NCBI GenBank assembly: GCA_023485405.1
Contig: JAMCZU010000018.1
Location: 1-33,315 of the forward strand
DNA from: Patescibacteria group bacterium
GTDB lineage: Bacteria > Patescibacteriota > UBA1384 > UBA12157 > JAENIV01
Length of the DNA: 33,315 nt
Direction of reading: 5' to 3'
Part shown: positions 1 through 8,358 of the stretch, piece by piece
Numbering within the stretch: position 1 is the first letter of the stretch
Layout: every line of letters starts with the position of its first letter
Program-made: the position numbers and the translations under genes
Notes under the pieces: model-generated
What the model saw: only the letters and a program-made list of their open reading frames with translations
Told to the model about the DNA's origin: nothing
Databases searched by the model: none

Positions 1-162
1 TTCGGAGTATTAATCTGCGGTTTTGCGTTTGCCGCTTGGATATTGCGCTATTTTGGCTTTGAAAATATCTGCGCTCTACCATTTTTTAAAGTTATGGGTG
101 CAATCATGATTATTGGTATTGGTTACATCATTTTGGAAATTGAACTTTTAAGAAAAAAGTAA
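1..162 (+). CDS. C-terminal fragment of a membrane protein
   Basis: Frame 1 is open from the first base to a TAA at 160-162, giving 53 residues. They are mostly hydrophobic: one segment around residues 1-20 and a second around 31-50, ending in a positively charged LLRKK tail. This is the end of a polytopic membrane protein whose start lies outside the window. The stop abuts the miaA stop on the other strand (163-165), so the two genes converge with no spacer and no visible terminator. The family is not recognisable from this fragment. Confidence 0.6.
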   Translation, partial: FGVLICGFAFAAWILRYFGFENICALPFFKVMGAIMIIGIGYIILEIELLRKK

Positions 163-1065
163 TTAATTTTTTAAAAATTTTACAATTAACTTTTCAGCGT
201 CCTCGTATTTTTCAACCCATTTAATATCTTTATTTTTTCGAAACCAAGTCTCTTGCCTGCGAACATAAGCATGAGTATTGGTTTTAATTTTTAAAATTGC
301 TTCTTTAAGTGTACTGTGCCCCTGAAGATAATCAATAATTTCCTTGTAACCAATTGTATTTAAAGTTGTCAAATCCGGTGGATATTTTTTTAACAAGACT
401 CTTACTTCTTCAACTAAGCCATCTTTGATCATTTGGTCAATCCGCGCATCAATTTTTGAGTACAAAGTTTCTCGATCGGTTTTTATACCAATAATTAAAG
501 TCTTAAATGGTAGTTTTTTCTTTTTTACTAACTCATCCGACGGCCGTCGAGTAAGAGCGGCAACTTCCAGTGCACGGATAATTCTTCTTTTATTCTGTGG
601 ATCAATTTTTAGAGCTGCTCTTAGATCTATTTTTTTTAGCTCTTCATAAAGTTTGGTAATATTCTCTTTTTCCAGTTTCTTTCGAAATTTCTCGCTTTCC
701 TCTTGGATATTCGGGAGAACATAGCCATATAAAACCGCATATAGATAAAGACCAGTACCACCAACTAAAACTGGCAGGGACTTCATTTGGAAATATTGAG
801 AAATAAGATCGTTGGCTAAATTTTGATAGTCCCAAAGAGTAAATCTTTTTGTTGGTTCCGCTATATCAATTAGATCTTGATGAAAGCTCTTATCTTTGCC
901 AGTACCAATATCAAAACCTTTGTAAATTTGTCGTGAGTCCACCGAGATAATTTTAGCCTGAAATTTAGCAGCAATTTTTTTAGCCCAAGCGGTTTTACCC
1001 GATCCAGTTGGCCCAATTATTGCTACAACTTTATTGTTCTTTGTGTTCTTCTTGAGATTTTGCAT
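163..1065 (-). CDS. miaA: tRNA dimethylallyltransferase MiaA
   Basis: This enzyme transfers the dimethylallyl group of DMAPP to N6 of A37 in tRNAs reading codons that start with U. The Walker A motif GPTGSGKT is at residues 18-25 and the substrate motif DSRQIYKG at 43-50. The RRIIRALE helix typical of the family is present. At 300 aa the length is normal. The ATG at 1065 is the only canonical start before the P-loop and has only a weak purine-rich stretch upstream. The gene overlaps the upstream 66-aa ORF by 35 bp, so it is probably translated by coupling from the dodecin-ORF-miaA transcript. Confidence 0.95.
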   Translation of the reverse strand: MQNLKKNTKNNKVVAIIGPTGSGKTAWAKKIAAKFQAKIISVDSRQIYKGFDIGTGKDKSFHQDLIDIAEPTKRFTLWDYQNLANDLISQYFQMKSLPVLVGGTGLYLYAVLYGYVLPNIQEESEKFRKKLEKENITKLYEELKKIDLRAALKIDPQNKRRIIRALEVAALTRRPSDELVKKKKLPFKTLIIGIKTDRETLYSKIDARIDQMIKDGLVEEVRVLLKKYPPDLTTLNTIGYKEIIDYLQGHSTLKEAILKIKTNTHAYVRRQETWFRKNKDIKWVEKYEDAEKLIVKFLKN

Positions 1066-1231
1066 CTTTTTCTTTTTCAGCCAGCCTCGACTCGCCGTCT
1101 TCGGCGAGACGGGATTTTCCCTTGATTATTTCTTGCAATCTAAAAACCGAGTGACCAGAAATTTTACGTTCTTTTTTCTGTCTTGCCTTCTGTTTTAAAT
1201 CTTCCTCAATTTTATCCAAATCGTTATTCAT
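1031..1231 (-). CDS. Small charged protein between dodecin and miaA
   Basis: This 66-aa, very hydrophilic, Lys/Glu-rich and probably helical protein begins with MNNDLDKIEEDLKQKARQKK. Its ATG overlaps the dodecin stop (ATGA at 1228-1231), and its end overlaps miaA by 35 bp. That arrangement supports real, translationally coupled expression. The middle contains the duplicated peptide SRLAE-DGE-SRLAE, encoded by an in-frame inverted repeat at 1086-1113 that looks like an inserted palindromic element. I do not recognise a family, and no catalytic motif is visible. Confidence 0.6.
   Translation of the reverse strand: MNNDLDKIEEDLKQKARQKKERKISGHSVFRLQEIIKGKSRLAEDGESRLAEKEKDAKSQEEHKEQ
1086..1113. 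repeat. Palindromic element inside the ORF before miaA
   Basis: The arms CTCGCCG (1091-1097) and CGGCGAG (1102-1108) pair perfectly around a TCTT loop. After one A-A mismatch the stem continues for about four more pairs. The element is read in-frame as part of the SRLAE repeat of the small ORF, so it does not break the gene. It is G+C-rich compared with its surroundings. Confidence 0.6.
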
Positions 1232-1431
1232 CGTTCTACTTCAAAAGCAATTTTTACATTAGCATTCCAGCGAACAATTTTGCCATTTTCCACCTTAGCC
1301 GTCAGACCCACCACATCAACGCCGGTTACATTTCGAACGGTCTGATGAGTACAATCAAGCGCGTGTTTGATTGCATCTTCGATTGATGTTTCGCTTGTAC
1401 CAATTCCTTCGATAATTTTAATCGCCGCCAT
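1228..1431 (-). CDS. Dodecin family flavin-binding protein
   Basis: This 67-aa protein has the dodecin pattern: a first strand (AIKIIEGIGTS), the helix SIEDAIKHALDCTHQTVRNV, then VVGLTAKVENGKIVRWNANVKIAFEVE. Dodecins assemble into hollow dodecamers that store or buffer flavins. In most bacterial dodecins a Trp near the TxRN segment stacks on the flavin. Here that segment reads VRNVTGVDVVG, and the only Trp is W54 (VRWNANV), so the ligand may differ. The gene has a good SD (AAAGGAG) just before the ATG at 1431. It lies directly downstream of tRNA-Leu and is coupled by ATGA to the next ORF. Confidence 0.9.
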   Translation of the reverse strand: MAAIKIIEGIGTSETSIEDAIKHALDCTHQTVRNVTGVDVVGLTAKVENGKIVRWNANVKIAFEVER

Positions 1432-1462
1432 TTTTTCTCCTTTTAAATTACTTTTTTATTTT

Positions 1463-1546
1463 TGGTGCCCGGGAGAGGAGTCGAACCTCCACGCCTTTCG
1501 GCATCAGTTCCTAAAACTGACGTGTATCCCATTTCACCACCCGGGC
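1463..1546 (-). tRNA. tRNA-Leu (anticodon TAG)
   Basis: The minus strand folds into a class II tRNA. The acceptor stem is GCCCGGG/CCCGGGC. The anticodon arm TCAGT-TTTAGGA-ACTGA gives anticodon TAG. There is a long variable arm (GCC-GAAA-GGC), a T-loop TTCGACT and discriminator A. The terminal CCA is encoded at 1463-1465. The 5' end abuts the comEA stop codon at 1547-1549 with no spacer, so the tRNA is probably processed from the recG-comEA transcript. Confidence 0.95.
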
Positions 1547-1975
1547 TTATTCCCCTACGGTGATTAAATCTTTTAAATCCTCGAAACTTTTGTCTCCTAT
1601 ACCTTTAATATTTTTTATTTCTTCAATCGTTTGAAAACCACCATTTTCTTCGCGATAAGAAATTATATCGGTCGCTCGTGCTGGACCAATATTGGGAAGT
1701 TTATCTAATTCTTCAGTGGTGGCAGTATTAAGATCAATTTTACCAGTATTATCTTGCTGCGTGCTTTCGCCGGCAACTGTGGCCACTGATTGCTGGCTCA
1801 ATTGAATTCTCAGTAATTCATTTTGACTTTTAAGTTCGGCAATTTCTTGATTTTCCTGTGCTTTCTTTGTTCCTTTGACTTTATCCTGCCAAACAATCCA
1901 AACGCCACCAACAATAATTACTACCAACACAGTGCCAATTAACCATTTGTATTTGTAGAGGAATTCGTCACTCAT
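1547..1975 (-). CDS. comEA: ComEA-like DNA-binding protein, membrane-anchored
   Basis: This 142-aa protein has an N-terminal membrane anchor (about residues 10-29) and a linker with a short helical stretch (about 38-62). It ends in a helix-hairpin-helix domain containing DLNTATTEELDKLPNIGPA and IKNIKGIGDKSFEDL. ComEA proteins bind incoming double-stranded DNA outside the cytoplasmic membrane and pass it to ComEC. The C-terminal HhH pair is complete. The ATG overlaps the recG stop (ATGA at 1972-1975), so translation is coupled to recG. The stop is immediately followed by tRNA-Leu. A comEC gene is present further along the same strand (14856-16310). Confidence 0.88.
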   Translation of the reverse strand: MSDEFLYKYKWLIGTVLVVIIVGGVWIVWQDKVKGTKKAQENQEIAELKSQNELLRIQLSQQSVATVAGESTQQDNTGKIDLNTATTEELDKLPNIGPARATDIISYREENGGFQTIEEIKNIKGIGDKSFEDLKDLITVGE

Positions 1976-4035
1976 TCTGGGTGTCTTTCTGTCTCAAATT
2001 CTTCTAATTTTTTGATTAATGCTGGATAATTTTCAAGGCTATTTTTAATAACCTTTTCCGCCGCTTGACGAGTCTTGCTAATTAACATTGTATCTGAAAG
2101 CGAAGCCATTTTCAAATCCGGCAAACCAGATTGACGAATACCAACAAGTTCTCCCGGACCACGTAGCCCTAAATCAATTTCGGCTAATTTAAAACCATCT
2201 TGACACTCAACCATTGCCTGAAGACGTTTTTTGGTAATAGGGGACCAGCTTTCGGAAAATAAAAAACAGTAAGATTGATGCTTACCGCGACCAACTCGAC
2301 CACGAAATTGATGAAGCTGCGCTAGACCAAATCTTTCGGCGCTTTCAATCATCATGACCGTCGCATTTTGAATATCAATCCCCACTTCCACCACCGCCGT
2401 TGAAACTAGGATATCTAATTTTCCAGCATGAAATTTCTTCATTACTGCTTCTTTTTCTTTGGCCTTCATTTTGCCATGCAAAAGACCAATTTTAAATTGA
2501 GGAAAAATGCTTTTTGAAAGTTTTTCATATTCTTGGACAACTGATTTTCGATCAGCATCAAACAAATTAATTTTTAGGCTGTCTTTTGACTCAATTAAAG
2601 GACAAATGACAAAAACTTGATGCCTTTTCTCAATTTGGTCTTTAATAAAATCATAAGCTTTTTGACGATTTTCTGGTGCTACCACTTTCGTAATTACAAC
2701 CTTACGACCTTGGGGCATTTCATTAATGATCGATAAATCTAAATCACCATATAAAGAAAGGGCTAAAGTTCGAGGAATCGGCGTAGCGGTCATCGAAAGA
2801 AGATGAGGAACAACCTTTAACCGATTTGCCCCCACCTGGCAGGTGGAGTTTGATGGTCTTCTCAAATGCGCTCGTTGTTTGACACCAAAACGATGCTGCT
2901 CATCCACAATAATTAAAGCCAAATTGGAAATTTCTACGTCTTTCTGAAGTAAGGCATGCGTGCCAATAATTAAATCGTCTTTTTCTAAATTAGCTTTTTT
3001 ATTAGCCGCCGTCATTAACCCAACTTTTATTTTGTAAGGCGTAAGCAATTTTGAAACATTTTCATAATGTTGATTGGCTAAAATTTCTGTTGGCGCCAGC
3101 CATACCGATTGAAATTTATTGTAAGCTGTCACCATCACTGCCATGGCGGCCACTACCGTTTTACCTGAGCCAACATCACCCTCAAGCAATCTATTCATTG
3201 GCCTGTTTTTACCTAAATCTTGAATAATTTCCCAAGCCGTTTTGCGTTGACCGTTTGTCAATTTAAATGGTAAATTTCCAACAAATTTTTTCAAAATTTT
3301 TTCATTAAAAGTTAGAGCGATCGCCGGACTTTTTGACAACTCTTTTTTGTTAAGGAGCATTTTTAAAGCAATTAAAAATAATTCATCAAAACTTAATCTT
3401 CTTTTGGCGATTTCGATATCAATAGAATTTCCAGGAAAATGAATTTTACTAATCGCCTCATTTAAACCAGTTAAATTCTCTTGCTCTAGTATTTCAACAG
3501 GTAGATATTCTTCGATCAACCTCACTGACACCTGGGAAGTGTCAGTGGGTAAAATAGGTTTAATTAATTTTCGTAAATATTTGCTCGTGATACCTTCCGT
3601 CTCGCTATAAACCGGTAAAATCATTGGCTCTTTTTCATATTGGGTGACAGTTAAGGTTTTTTCTTTATTTTTAAAATCCCAATTAATTTTACCCGCAAAC
3701 AACCATTCATCACCAGGCTGTAAAATTTTAATTAGATAAGGTTGATTAAACCAAATTGCTTTTATTTTGCCAGAATCATCAACAAGTTCCACTTCAACAA
3801 TACTCATCCATTTTCGTCGCGTTCGACTTTGCTTGATATTTAAAATTTTGGCTTTAATAATTACTTCTTGGCCAATCCGCAGATTATTGATCTTTTGAGG
3901 ATTTGAAAAATCGTCATAACGACGAGGATAATAAAAAAGAAGGTCACGGACAGTTTCTATCCCTAACCTCTTTAATTTTTCGACCATCTTCGGCCCGACT
4001 CCGGAAAGATATTGAACTGACGACTCAAGTTTCAT
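1972..4035 (-). CDS. recG: ATP-dependent DNA helicase RecG
   Basis: RecG remodels stalled forks and Holliday junctions. An N-terminal wedge/OB region (VRDLLFYYPRRYDDF, early) precedes a superfamily 2 helicase core with Walker A GDVGSGKT near residue 287, DEQH near 378, TATPIPRTLAL near 416 and the C-terminal QFRGRVGRG motif. I place the start at the ATG at 4035, which overlaps the previous gene's stop (TAATG). A TTG at 4044 would add three residues. Two palindromes lie in-frame. One sits between DEQH and TATP, where the loop is about 8 residues longer than in E. coli RecG. The other precedes EEYLP. Both lie outside catalytic motifs, so the enzyme is probably active. Confidence 0.94.
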   Translation of the reverse strand: MKLESSVQYLSGVGPKMVEKLKRLGIETVRDLLFYYPRRYDDFSNPQKINNLRIGQEVIIKAKILNIKQSRTRRKWMSIVEVELVDDSGKIKAIWFNQPYLIKILQPGDEWLFAGKINWDFKNKEKTLTVTQYEKEPMILPVYSETEGITSKYLRKLIKPILPTDTSQVSVRLIEEYLPVEILEQENLTGLNEAISKIHFPGNSIDIEIAKRRLSFDELFLIALKMLLNKKELSKSPAIALTFNEKILKKFVGNLPFKLTNGQRKTAWEIIQDLGKNRPMNRLLEGDVGSGKTVVAAMAVMVTAYNKFQSVWLAPTEILANQHYENVSKLLTPYKIKVGLMTAANKKANLEKDDLIIGTHALLQKDVEISNLALIIVDEQHRFGVKQRAHLRRPSNSTCQVGANRLKVVPHLLSMTATPIPRTLALSLYGDLDLSIINEMPQGRKVVITKVVAPENRQKAYDFIKDQIEKRHQVFVICPLIESKDSLKINLFDADRKSVVQEYEKLSKSIFPQFKIGLLHGKMKAKEKEAVMKKFHAGKLDILVSTAVVEVGIDIQNATVMMIESAERFGLAQLHQFRGRVGRGKHQSYCFLFSESWSPITKKRLQAMVECQDGFKLAEIDLGLRGPGELVGIRQSGLPDLKMASLSDTMLISKTRQAAEKVIKNSLENYPALIKKLEEFETERHPE
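2832..2846. repeat. In-frame palindrome in recG (helicase core loop)
   Basis: CCACCTG-G-CAGGTGG is a perfect 7-bp inverted repeat with a 1-nt centre. It encodes part of the segment RRPSNSTCQVGANRLK, which extends the loop between the DEQH box and the TAT motif compared with other RecG proteins. The element resembles in-frame palindromic insertions known from Rickettsia. Confidence 0.55.
3521..3549. repeat. In-frame palindrome in recG (N-terminal part)
   Basis: The arms CACTGACAC (3523-3531) and GTGTCAGTG (3539-3547) are perfectly complementary around a 7-nt loop. They extend by one wobble and one G-C pair. The palindrome encodes the PTDTSQVSV region just before EEYLP. It is a strong hairpin that maintains the reading frame. 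Confidence 0.55.
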
Positions 4036-4967
4036 TATTGCCAATTAATTTTTGATTTCTTCAAATCATCGTTCAAACATTCTAAAATAAAATCACTATT
4101 ATAACCAGTTTTACTAAATATAATTGATATTTCTAAAAGTCTGATATCAATTAAAATCATTAATAAAAACAATGTCGTTTTATCAAAATCTCCATAAGAA
4201 CTTAAAAAAACTTTCTTCAGTTTTTCAAAAAGTTGCTGTTTTTCTTCTAACATCACCCTTGAATGCGCAAGAAAAGAAGCTAAATCAATTTCTTTATAAA
4301 ATGCAGAAGTTAAACCAAAATCTATTAAGTAAATTTTATTTTTTTGGATTATAAGATTATTTGGGTTAAAATCACCATGACAAAAATTTTTCTTATCTTT
4401 TGGTAATAAAGACTGTATTTTTCTAATAACCAAATTTAAATTTTTAGTTTTGGGATATTTTTTAGAAATTTCCTGAAACTTAAAATCTTCAAATAGAGAT
4501 CGTGGATCAAAGAGATCAAAAGACGGTATTTTAAGTGAATGAACCTTTTTTACTAAAATAGCACAATTTTTCACATGTTGTTCAAGATTAATAGACTCTT
4601 GTTTAAAAAGATCAGCAAATTTTTGTCCTATTATATTTTCATAAAATAATATTTTTTCTTTTTTTAAATAAGCAAATGGTTGAGGAACTAAAAAAGGTGA
4701 TTTATTAAAACCATTTTCATAAAGATAGCACATAACATTATAATCATGTTCTTTTAAAAGAAATGTCGAGGTCGAAACTCTCACTAGACGTTCTCTATTA
4801 TTAATAGTGAGATCGTAAAGAAGATTAAGAGACCCTTCTTCGTTGTAAGTTTTGTCTCTTTTAATTTTATTTATCTTGACTAAACAATTATATCCAAAAA
4901 TTTTATCGGAATTTTCATTTAAAAAATTTTCTGCTTTGGTTAGATTTGTAAGAAATAAATAATTCAT
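4035..4967 (-). CDS. APH/choline-kinase-like phosphotransferase
   Basis: This 310-aa protein has the aminoglycoside phosphotransferase fold. The catalytic loop is HGDFNPNN (Brenner-type HxDxxxxN) and the metal-binding motif is LIDFG. An N-lobe contains the ERLVRVSTSTF strand region and an acidic helix. Family members phosphorylate small hydroxylated substrates such as choline, sugars, fructosamines or drugs. It is coupled to the upstream GT2 gene (ATGA at 4964-4967) and downstream to recG (TAATG), at the end of a glycosyltransferase block. I therefore infer a role in decorating or activating a glycan building block, not antibiotic resistance. The substrate cannot be read from the sequence. 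Confidence 0.8.
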   Translation of the reverse strand: MNYLFLTNLTKAENFLNENSDKIFGYNCLVKINKIKRDKTYNEEGSLNLLYDLTINNRERLVRVSTSTFLLKEHDYNVMCYLYENGFNKSPFLVPQPFAYLKKEKILFYENIIGQKFADLFKQESINLEQHVKNCAILVKKVHSLKIPSFDLFDPRSLFEDFKFQEISKKYPKTKNLNLVIRKIQSLLPKDKKNFCHGDFNPNNLIIQKNKIYLIDFGLTSAFYKEIDLASFLAHSRVMLEEKQQLFEKLKKVFLSSYGDFDKTTLFLLMILIDIRLLEISIIFSKTGYNSDFILECLNDDLKKSKINWQ

Positions 4968-5755
4968 TTTTTTTCGCTATAACGATCATCTTTATAAAGA
5001 TTGTACCACTCAGACATTAGACTTTTAGCAAAAAATGGTAATGCGTATTTTTGAGATTCCGCTAAATCAAATGGAGGAATATTATTTTTTATCCTAGCTT
5101 TCATAAAATATTCATGCAAAAGACTATATTTTTCTGCACTAATACTATTACTACTATGTCGATAGTTTACCAAGACTTCTTTGGTATAACCGAATTTGCA
5201 TTTACTGTTTAAAAATCTCAAATAAAGATCAAAGTCTTCACAAACAATAAAATTCGGATCAAACTTACCCACTTCGAGAAATTTATCACGTCGAAAAGCC
5301 GCACTAGCATTAGTTAAAAAATTAAACATTGGCAAAAGTTTTTCATTAAATGGTTGCAAAAGCCTATCTTTTCCTTCCTGACCAGGAGAAAAATCCCTCA
5401 CACCACCATAAAAAACATCGTAATTATTTTTTGTCATTTCCTCAAAAGTAACTCGCGCCCGCAAAGGCTCATTAATATCATCTCCATCAGCCATAATCAT
5501 AATATTACTTTTTGCTTTATCGATAGCAAAATTTCTACCATTAGATATACCGGCTGTACCCTGCGGTAATTGAAAATAAAAAAACCTTTTTTCTTGAAAT
5601 TTTTCAACTGTTTCCTTAACCATTTCTTCACTATGATCATCTACAATAATAGCTTCCCAATCTTGGACATCTTGTTTAATTAAACTAGAAAGCATTTCCT
5701 CAAGTTCTTTGGTTCTGTTTTTTACCGATGTAATAAAACTTACTCTTGGTTCCAT
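4964..5755 (-). CDS. GT2 family glycosyltransferase
   Basis: This GT-A fold glycosyltransferase starts with RVSFITSVKNR and has a nucleotide-binding VDDHSE motif and the metal-binding MADGDD motif (DxD). It then has the VCEDFDLYLR acceptor-side motif. It would add a sugar from a nucleotide donor at the cytoplasmic face. I set the start at the ATG at 5755 (MEPRVSF), which has an AGAGG SD 5 nt upstream. The in-frame ATG at 5794 would overlap the upstream gene. The protein is about 263 aa, and a C-terminal membrane anchor is not evident. It is coupled by ATGA to the kinase gene. Confidence 0.88.
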   Translation of the reverse strand: MEPRVSFITSVKNRTKELEEMLSSLIKQDVQDWEAIIVDDHSEEMVKETVEKFQEKRFFYFQLPQGTAGISNGRNFAIDKAKSNIMIMADGDDINEPLRARVTFEEMTKNNYDVFYGGVRDFSPGQEGKDRLLQPFNEKLLPMFNFLTNASAAFRRDKFLEVGKFDPNFIVCEDFDLYLRFLNSKCKFGYTKEVLVNYRHSSNSISAEKYSLLHEYFMKARIKNNIPPFDLAESQKYALPFFAKSLMSEWYNLYKDDRYSEKK

Positions 5756-5768
5756 TTTTCCTCTTTTA

Positions 5769-6884
5769 TTATTTATTTTTAACTTTCCAATCATTAATTA
5801 CTTTTTGGTAAACATTTTCATAATTTTCAACCATTTTATTAACAGAAAAATTTTCTTCAACATGCTTACGACAATTTACTCTCATTTTTTTATAATTGCG
5901 ATCACTCATAGAGTATAATTTCTTGACTGCCTTTACCATTGAAGGTACTTTATCTTTTGGACAAATATAACCTGTTTTCCCTTGAACAATTAACTCCGGA
6001 ATTGCCCCTCTTCTAAAAGCAATTACTGGTGTACCACAGGCCATTGCCTCCACTATAACAAATCCAAATGGTTCTTCCCATCTTACTGGGAACAGAATAG
6101 CCTTACTTCTTTTATAAAATCTTTTTAATTTTAACCCAGAAAGCTCGCCGACATATCTAATTCTTTTATTTAATCTTGGTTGAATTTCTTCTCTAAAATA
6201 TTTTTCATTATAAATTGGTCCAGCAATCTTAAGAGGAACTTTGGCTTTTTCAGCCACTTCGATTGCCGCACCTAAACCCTTATAAGGATCTATACGACCT
6301 ATCCAGGAAAGACGTTCTTTGGAATCTTCGGAAAAGCTAAATTTTTTTAAATCAACACCATTATAAACTACATCAAATACTTTAATTTTTTTAGCAATTT
6401 TTTTTTGCTTTTTTGAAATTGCAATATAATAGTTCCCCAACTCTTCAACAGTCATTTTATTTAAAGTTGCTAGATAATATGGAGGAAGGTGCAAGGTTGA
6501 CATTAAAGGCAAATCTACTAAAAATTTATGAAGTCCAAGTATTTCGAAATTGTCTGAATTATCGTGGACAATATCAAAATCTTTTGTATGATTTCTTAAA
6601 TAGTATAAAGTTTTTAGATAACCCAGTGCCTCTCTTTCGCCATAAGCTCTACCTGCTTCACAATTTAAAACCTTCTTAGGATTTCTTGAAGCTTTCCAAA
6701 AATTTTTTTTAATTACAGGAATAATTTTTACCCCTTCTATTCTGGAATCACTGGAAGCAAATAAGGTCACTTCATGTCCCTTTTTTGCAAGCAAATAGCT
6801 TAAATAATAAATAAATCTTTCTTGCCCCATTGCTGAAGTGATTTGAATAGACGCAAATAACTTACCAATAATAGCAATTCTCAT
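5769..6884 (-). CDS. GT4 family glycosyltransferase
   Basis: This 371-aa GT-B fold enzyme has an N-terminal Rossmann half (MRIAIIGKLFASI, KKGHEVTLFAS). The donor-binding half has GRIDPYKGLGAAIEVA and the EX7E motif in [16 protein letters not shown], followed by GKTGYICP. It is a retaining transferase that probably acts on a lipid-linked or surface glycan. It is the first gene after a promoter-like gap (6885-6997) and has an AAGGA SD six bases before its ATG. The gene is AT-rich and Lys-rich, like its two downstream neighbours. Confidence 0.9.
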   Translation of the reverse strand: MRIAIIGKLFASIQITSAMGQERFIYYLSYLLAKKGHEVTLFASSDSRIEGVKIIPVIKKNFWKASRNPKKVLNCEAGRAYGEREALGYLKTLYYLRNHTKDFDIVHDNSDNFEILGLHKFLVDLPLMSTLHLPPYYLATLNKMTVEELGNYYIAISKKQKKIAKKIKVFDVVYNGVDLKKFSFSEDSKERLSWIGRIDPYKGLGAAIEVAEKAKVPLKIAGPIYNEKYFREEIQPRLNKRIRYVGELSGLKLKRFYKRSKAILFPVRWEEPFGFVIVEAMACGTPVIAFRRGAIPELIVQGKTGYICPKDKVPSMVKAVKKLYSMSDRNYKKMRVNCRKHVEENFSVNKMVENYENVYQKVINDWKVKNK

Positions 6885-6928
6885 TATCTGTCCTTAATAG
6901 TAGATTTTAACATAAAAACTTTGATTTA

Positions 6929-6957
6929 ATTATACTATAATCTATGATAAAATATTT
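6929..6957 (-). promoter_or_regulatory. Likely promoter of the 3' half of the glycosyltransferase block
   Basis: In the 113-bp gap the minus strand carries TATAAT (6934 to 6929) about 45 bp before the GT4 start. The hexamer 17 bp upstream (AAATAT) is a poor -35 match, so this is a -10-driven call. Downstream there is an AAGGA ribosome binding site. Confidence 0.45.
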
Positions 6958-6997
6958 TAAAAAAATTAAGTTTGAATAATTTTTTATTAACATTATT

Positions 6998-7726
6998 TCA
7001 GTTTACTTGATATAAAAGTTTTTCGTCAAACGGGATCCAGCCACGACACATTTTAACTAAAAGTGTATAATTTTTAACATCCTCAAATGATTTTGAATTG
7101 GTTATATTTTTATTCCAAAGTCGGTATTTTAATACTTTTTCAGCAGAATAAACAAAAAGCTTCCCTTGAAGTGCTAATCGCGACCAGAGATCATAATCTT
7201 CCGCTATGCGAAAGAAAGGATTGTAAGGATTGTTAAGCAGAAGGCTTCTTTTTATTGCGACCGTTGAATGTGGAATAAAATTTAGTTCTTTCAATTTTTC
7301 TAGCGAGAATGGCCAAACTGGGGTTTTTCGTTCATGAACAATATTTTTTTGTGACTCCCAAATATCCAAATTACCATAAAAAACTTCCGCACCCGGAGTT
7401 TTAGCAAAAGCATCAACTGTTACTTTGACACGATTTGAATATGCTAAATCGTCGGAATCTAAAATTGCTAAGATGTTACTTTGAGCCTGGATGGCAGCGT
7501 AATTTCTAGCACAACTTGCACCAAAACCATGAACATCTGGTAAATTATAGTAACGAAAACGCCGATCGTTCATTTCTTGAATAATCGTTGCTGTATTATC
7601 ATTGCCATGATCATTAACAATAATTGCCTCCCAATCATCAACGGTTTGATTAAGCAACGATTCTAGTGTTTCTTTAATAACTGCTTGATGATTTTTAGTC
7701 GCAATCAAAAAACTAATCTTTGGCAT
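6998..7726 (-). CDS. GT2 family glycosyltransferase
   Basis: This 242-aa GT-A enzyme has the N-terminal strand ISFLIATKN, nucleotide motif VNDHGND, the DxD-type LDSDD and the later AEDYDLWSRLA motif. It resembles the GT2 protein at 4964-5755 in layout and in the WEAIIV-DDH region, so the two are probably paralogues. AAAGGAG precedes the ATG at 7726. It is the last gene of the segment running from 10610, before the gap with a promoter. Confidence 0.88.
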   Translation of the reverse strand: MPKISFLIATKNHQAVIKETLESLLNQTVDDWEAIIVNDHGNDNTATIIQEMNDRRFRYYNLPDVHGFGASCARNYAAIQAQSNILAILDSDDLAYSNRVKVTVDAFAKTPGAEVFYGNLDIWESQKNIVHERKTPVWPFSLEKLKELNFIPHSTVAIKRSLLLNNPYNPFFRIAEDYDLWSRLALQGKLFVYSAEKVLKYRLWNKNITNSKSFEDVKNYTLLVKMCRGWIPFDEKLLYQVN

Positions 7727-7739
7727 ATTCTCCTTTTAT

Positions 7740-8354
7740 TTATTGATATAATTTGATATTTTTTTGGATTTCTTCCCAGGTTTTTATGACTACTGCCGGA
7801 TTACCACCAACGATTGAGCGGGCAGGAACATCTTTGTTAACTACACTGCCAGCCGCAATAATACTTCCTTCACCAATTTTCACACCGGGTAAAATAATAC
7901 AGTTGGCACCAATCCAAACATTATCTTCAATTATTATTGGTTTAGTTATGCCAGTTGTATTAATGCGATTAGCAGAATTGTCCATTGATAAATGATGAGC
8001 ATTACAATCAAAAATTTGACAATTACCTCCAATTAAACAGTTCTGACCAATTTCAATTCTTTCTCTTGCATGAATACATGATCCATGAATTCTTGTCCTG
8101 TCACCAATTTTTACCAACGCTCCTTTGTTAATATTAGCAAATAGTTTCACTGGTGAATGAATATTAATATGATATCCATAATTTTGGGAATTTAAAGTCA
8201 CATCTTTACCAATTTCAATTAAACCACCATCTCTAATATCAATAATTGGCTTGTCGCGCACAATTAAATTACCATCGAGAGTTAAGCCTTTTTTTCTTTT
8301 AATAAAAAATACAATCCATTTATTTTTCAAATTTTCATAAGCTTGAATATACAT
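7740..8354 (-). CDS. Hexapeptide-repeat (LbH) acyltransferase
   Basis: This 204-aa left-handed beta-helix protein has repeated [LIV]G-x4 hexapeptides, for example [29 protein letters not shown] and [19 protein letters not shown]. It ends with the typical [22 protein letters not shown] segment. Relatives of maltose, galactoside and WbbJ acetyltransferases use acetyl-CoA to O-acetylate sugars. The position among glycosyltransferase genes suggests acetylation of the same glycan. The ATG at 8354 follows the previous stop within a few bases, with an AGGA SD overlapping that stop. Confidence 0.88.
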   Translation of the reverse strand: MYIQAYENLKNKWIVFFIKRKKGLTLDGNLIVRDKPIIDIRDGGLIEIGKDVTLNSQNYGYHINIHSPVKLFANINKGALVKIGDRTRIHGSCIHARERIEIGQNCLIGGNCQIFDCNAHHLSMDNSANRINTTGITKPIIIEDNVWIGANCIILPGVKIGEGSIIAAGSVVNKDVPARSIVGGNPAVVIKTWEEIQKNIKLYQ

Positions 8355-8358
8355 ATTC

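Noticed and set aside
4035-4967. Aminoglycoside resistance gene
   Set aside because: Only the general kinase motifs are shared. The operon context with glycosyltransferases and the lack of resistance-specific features argue against it.
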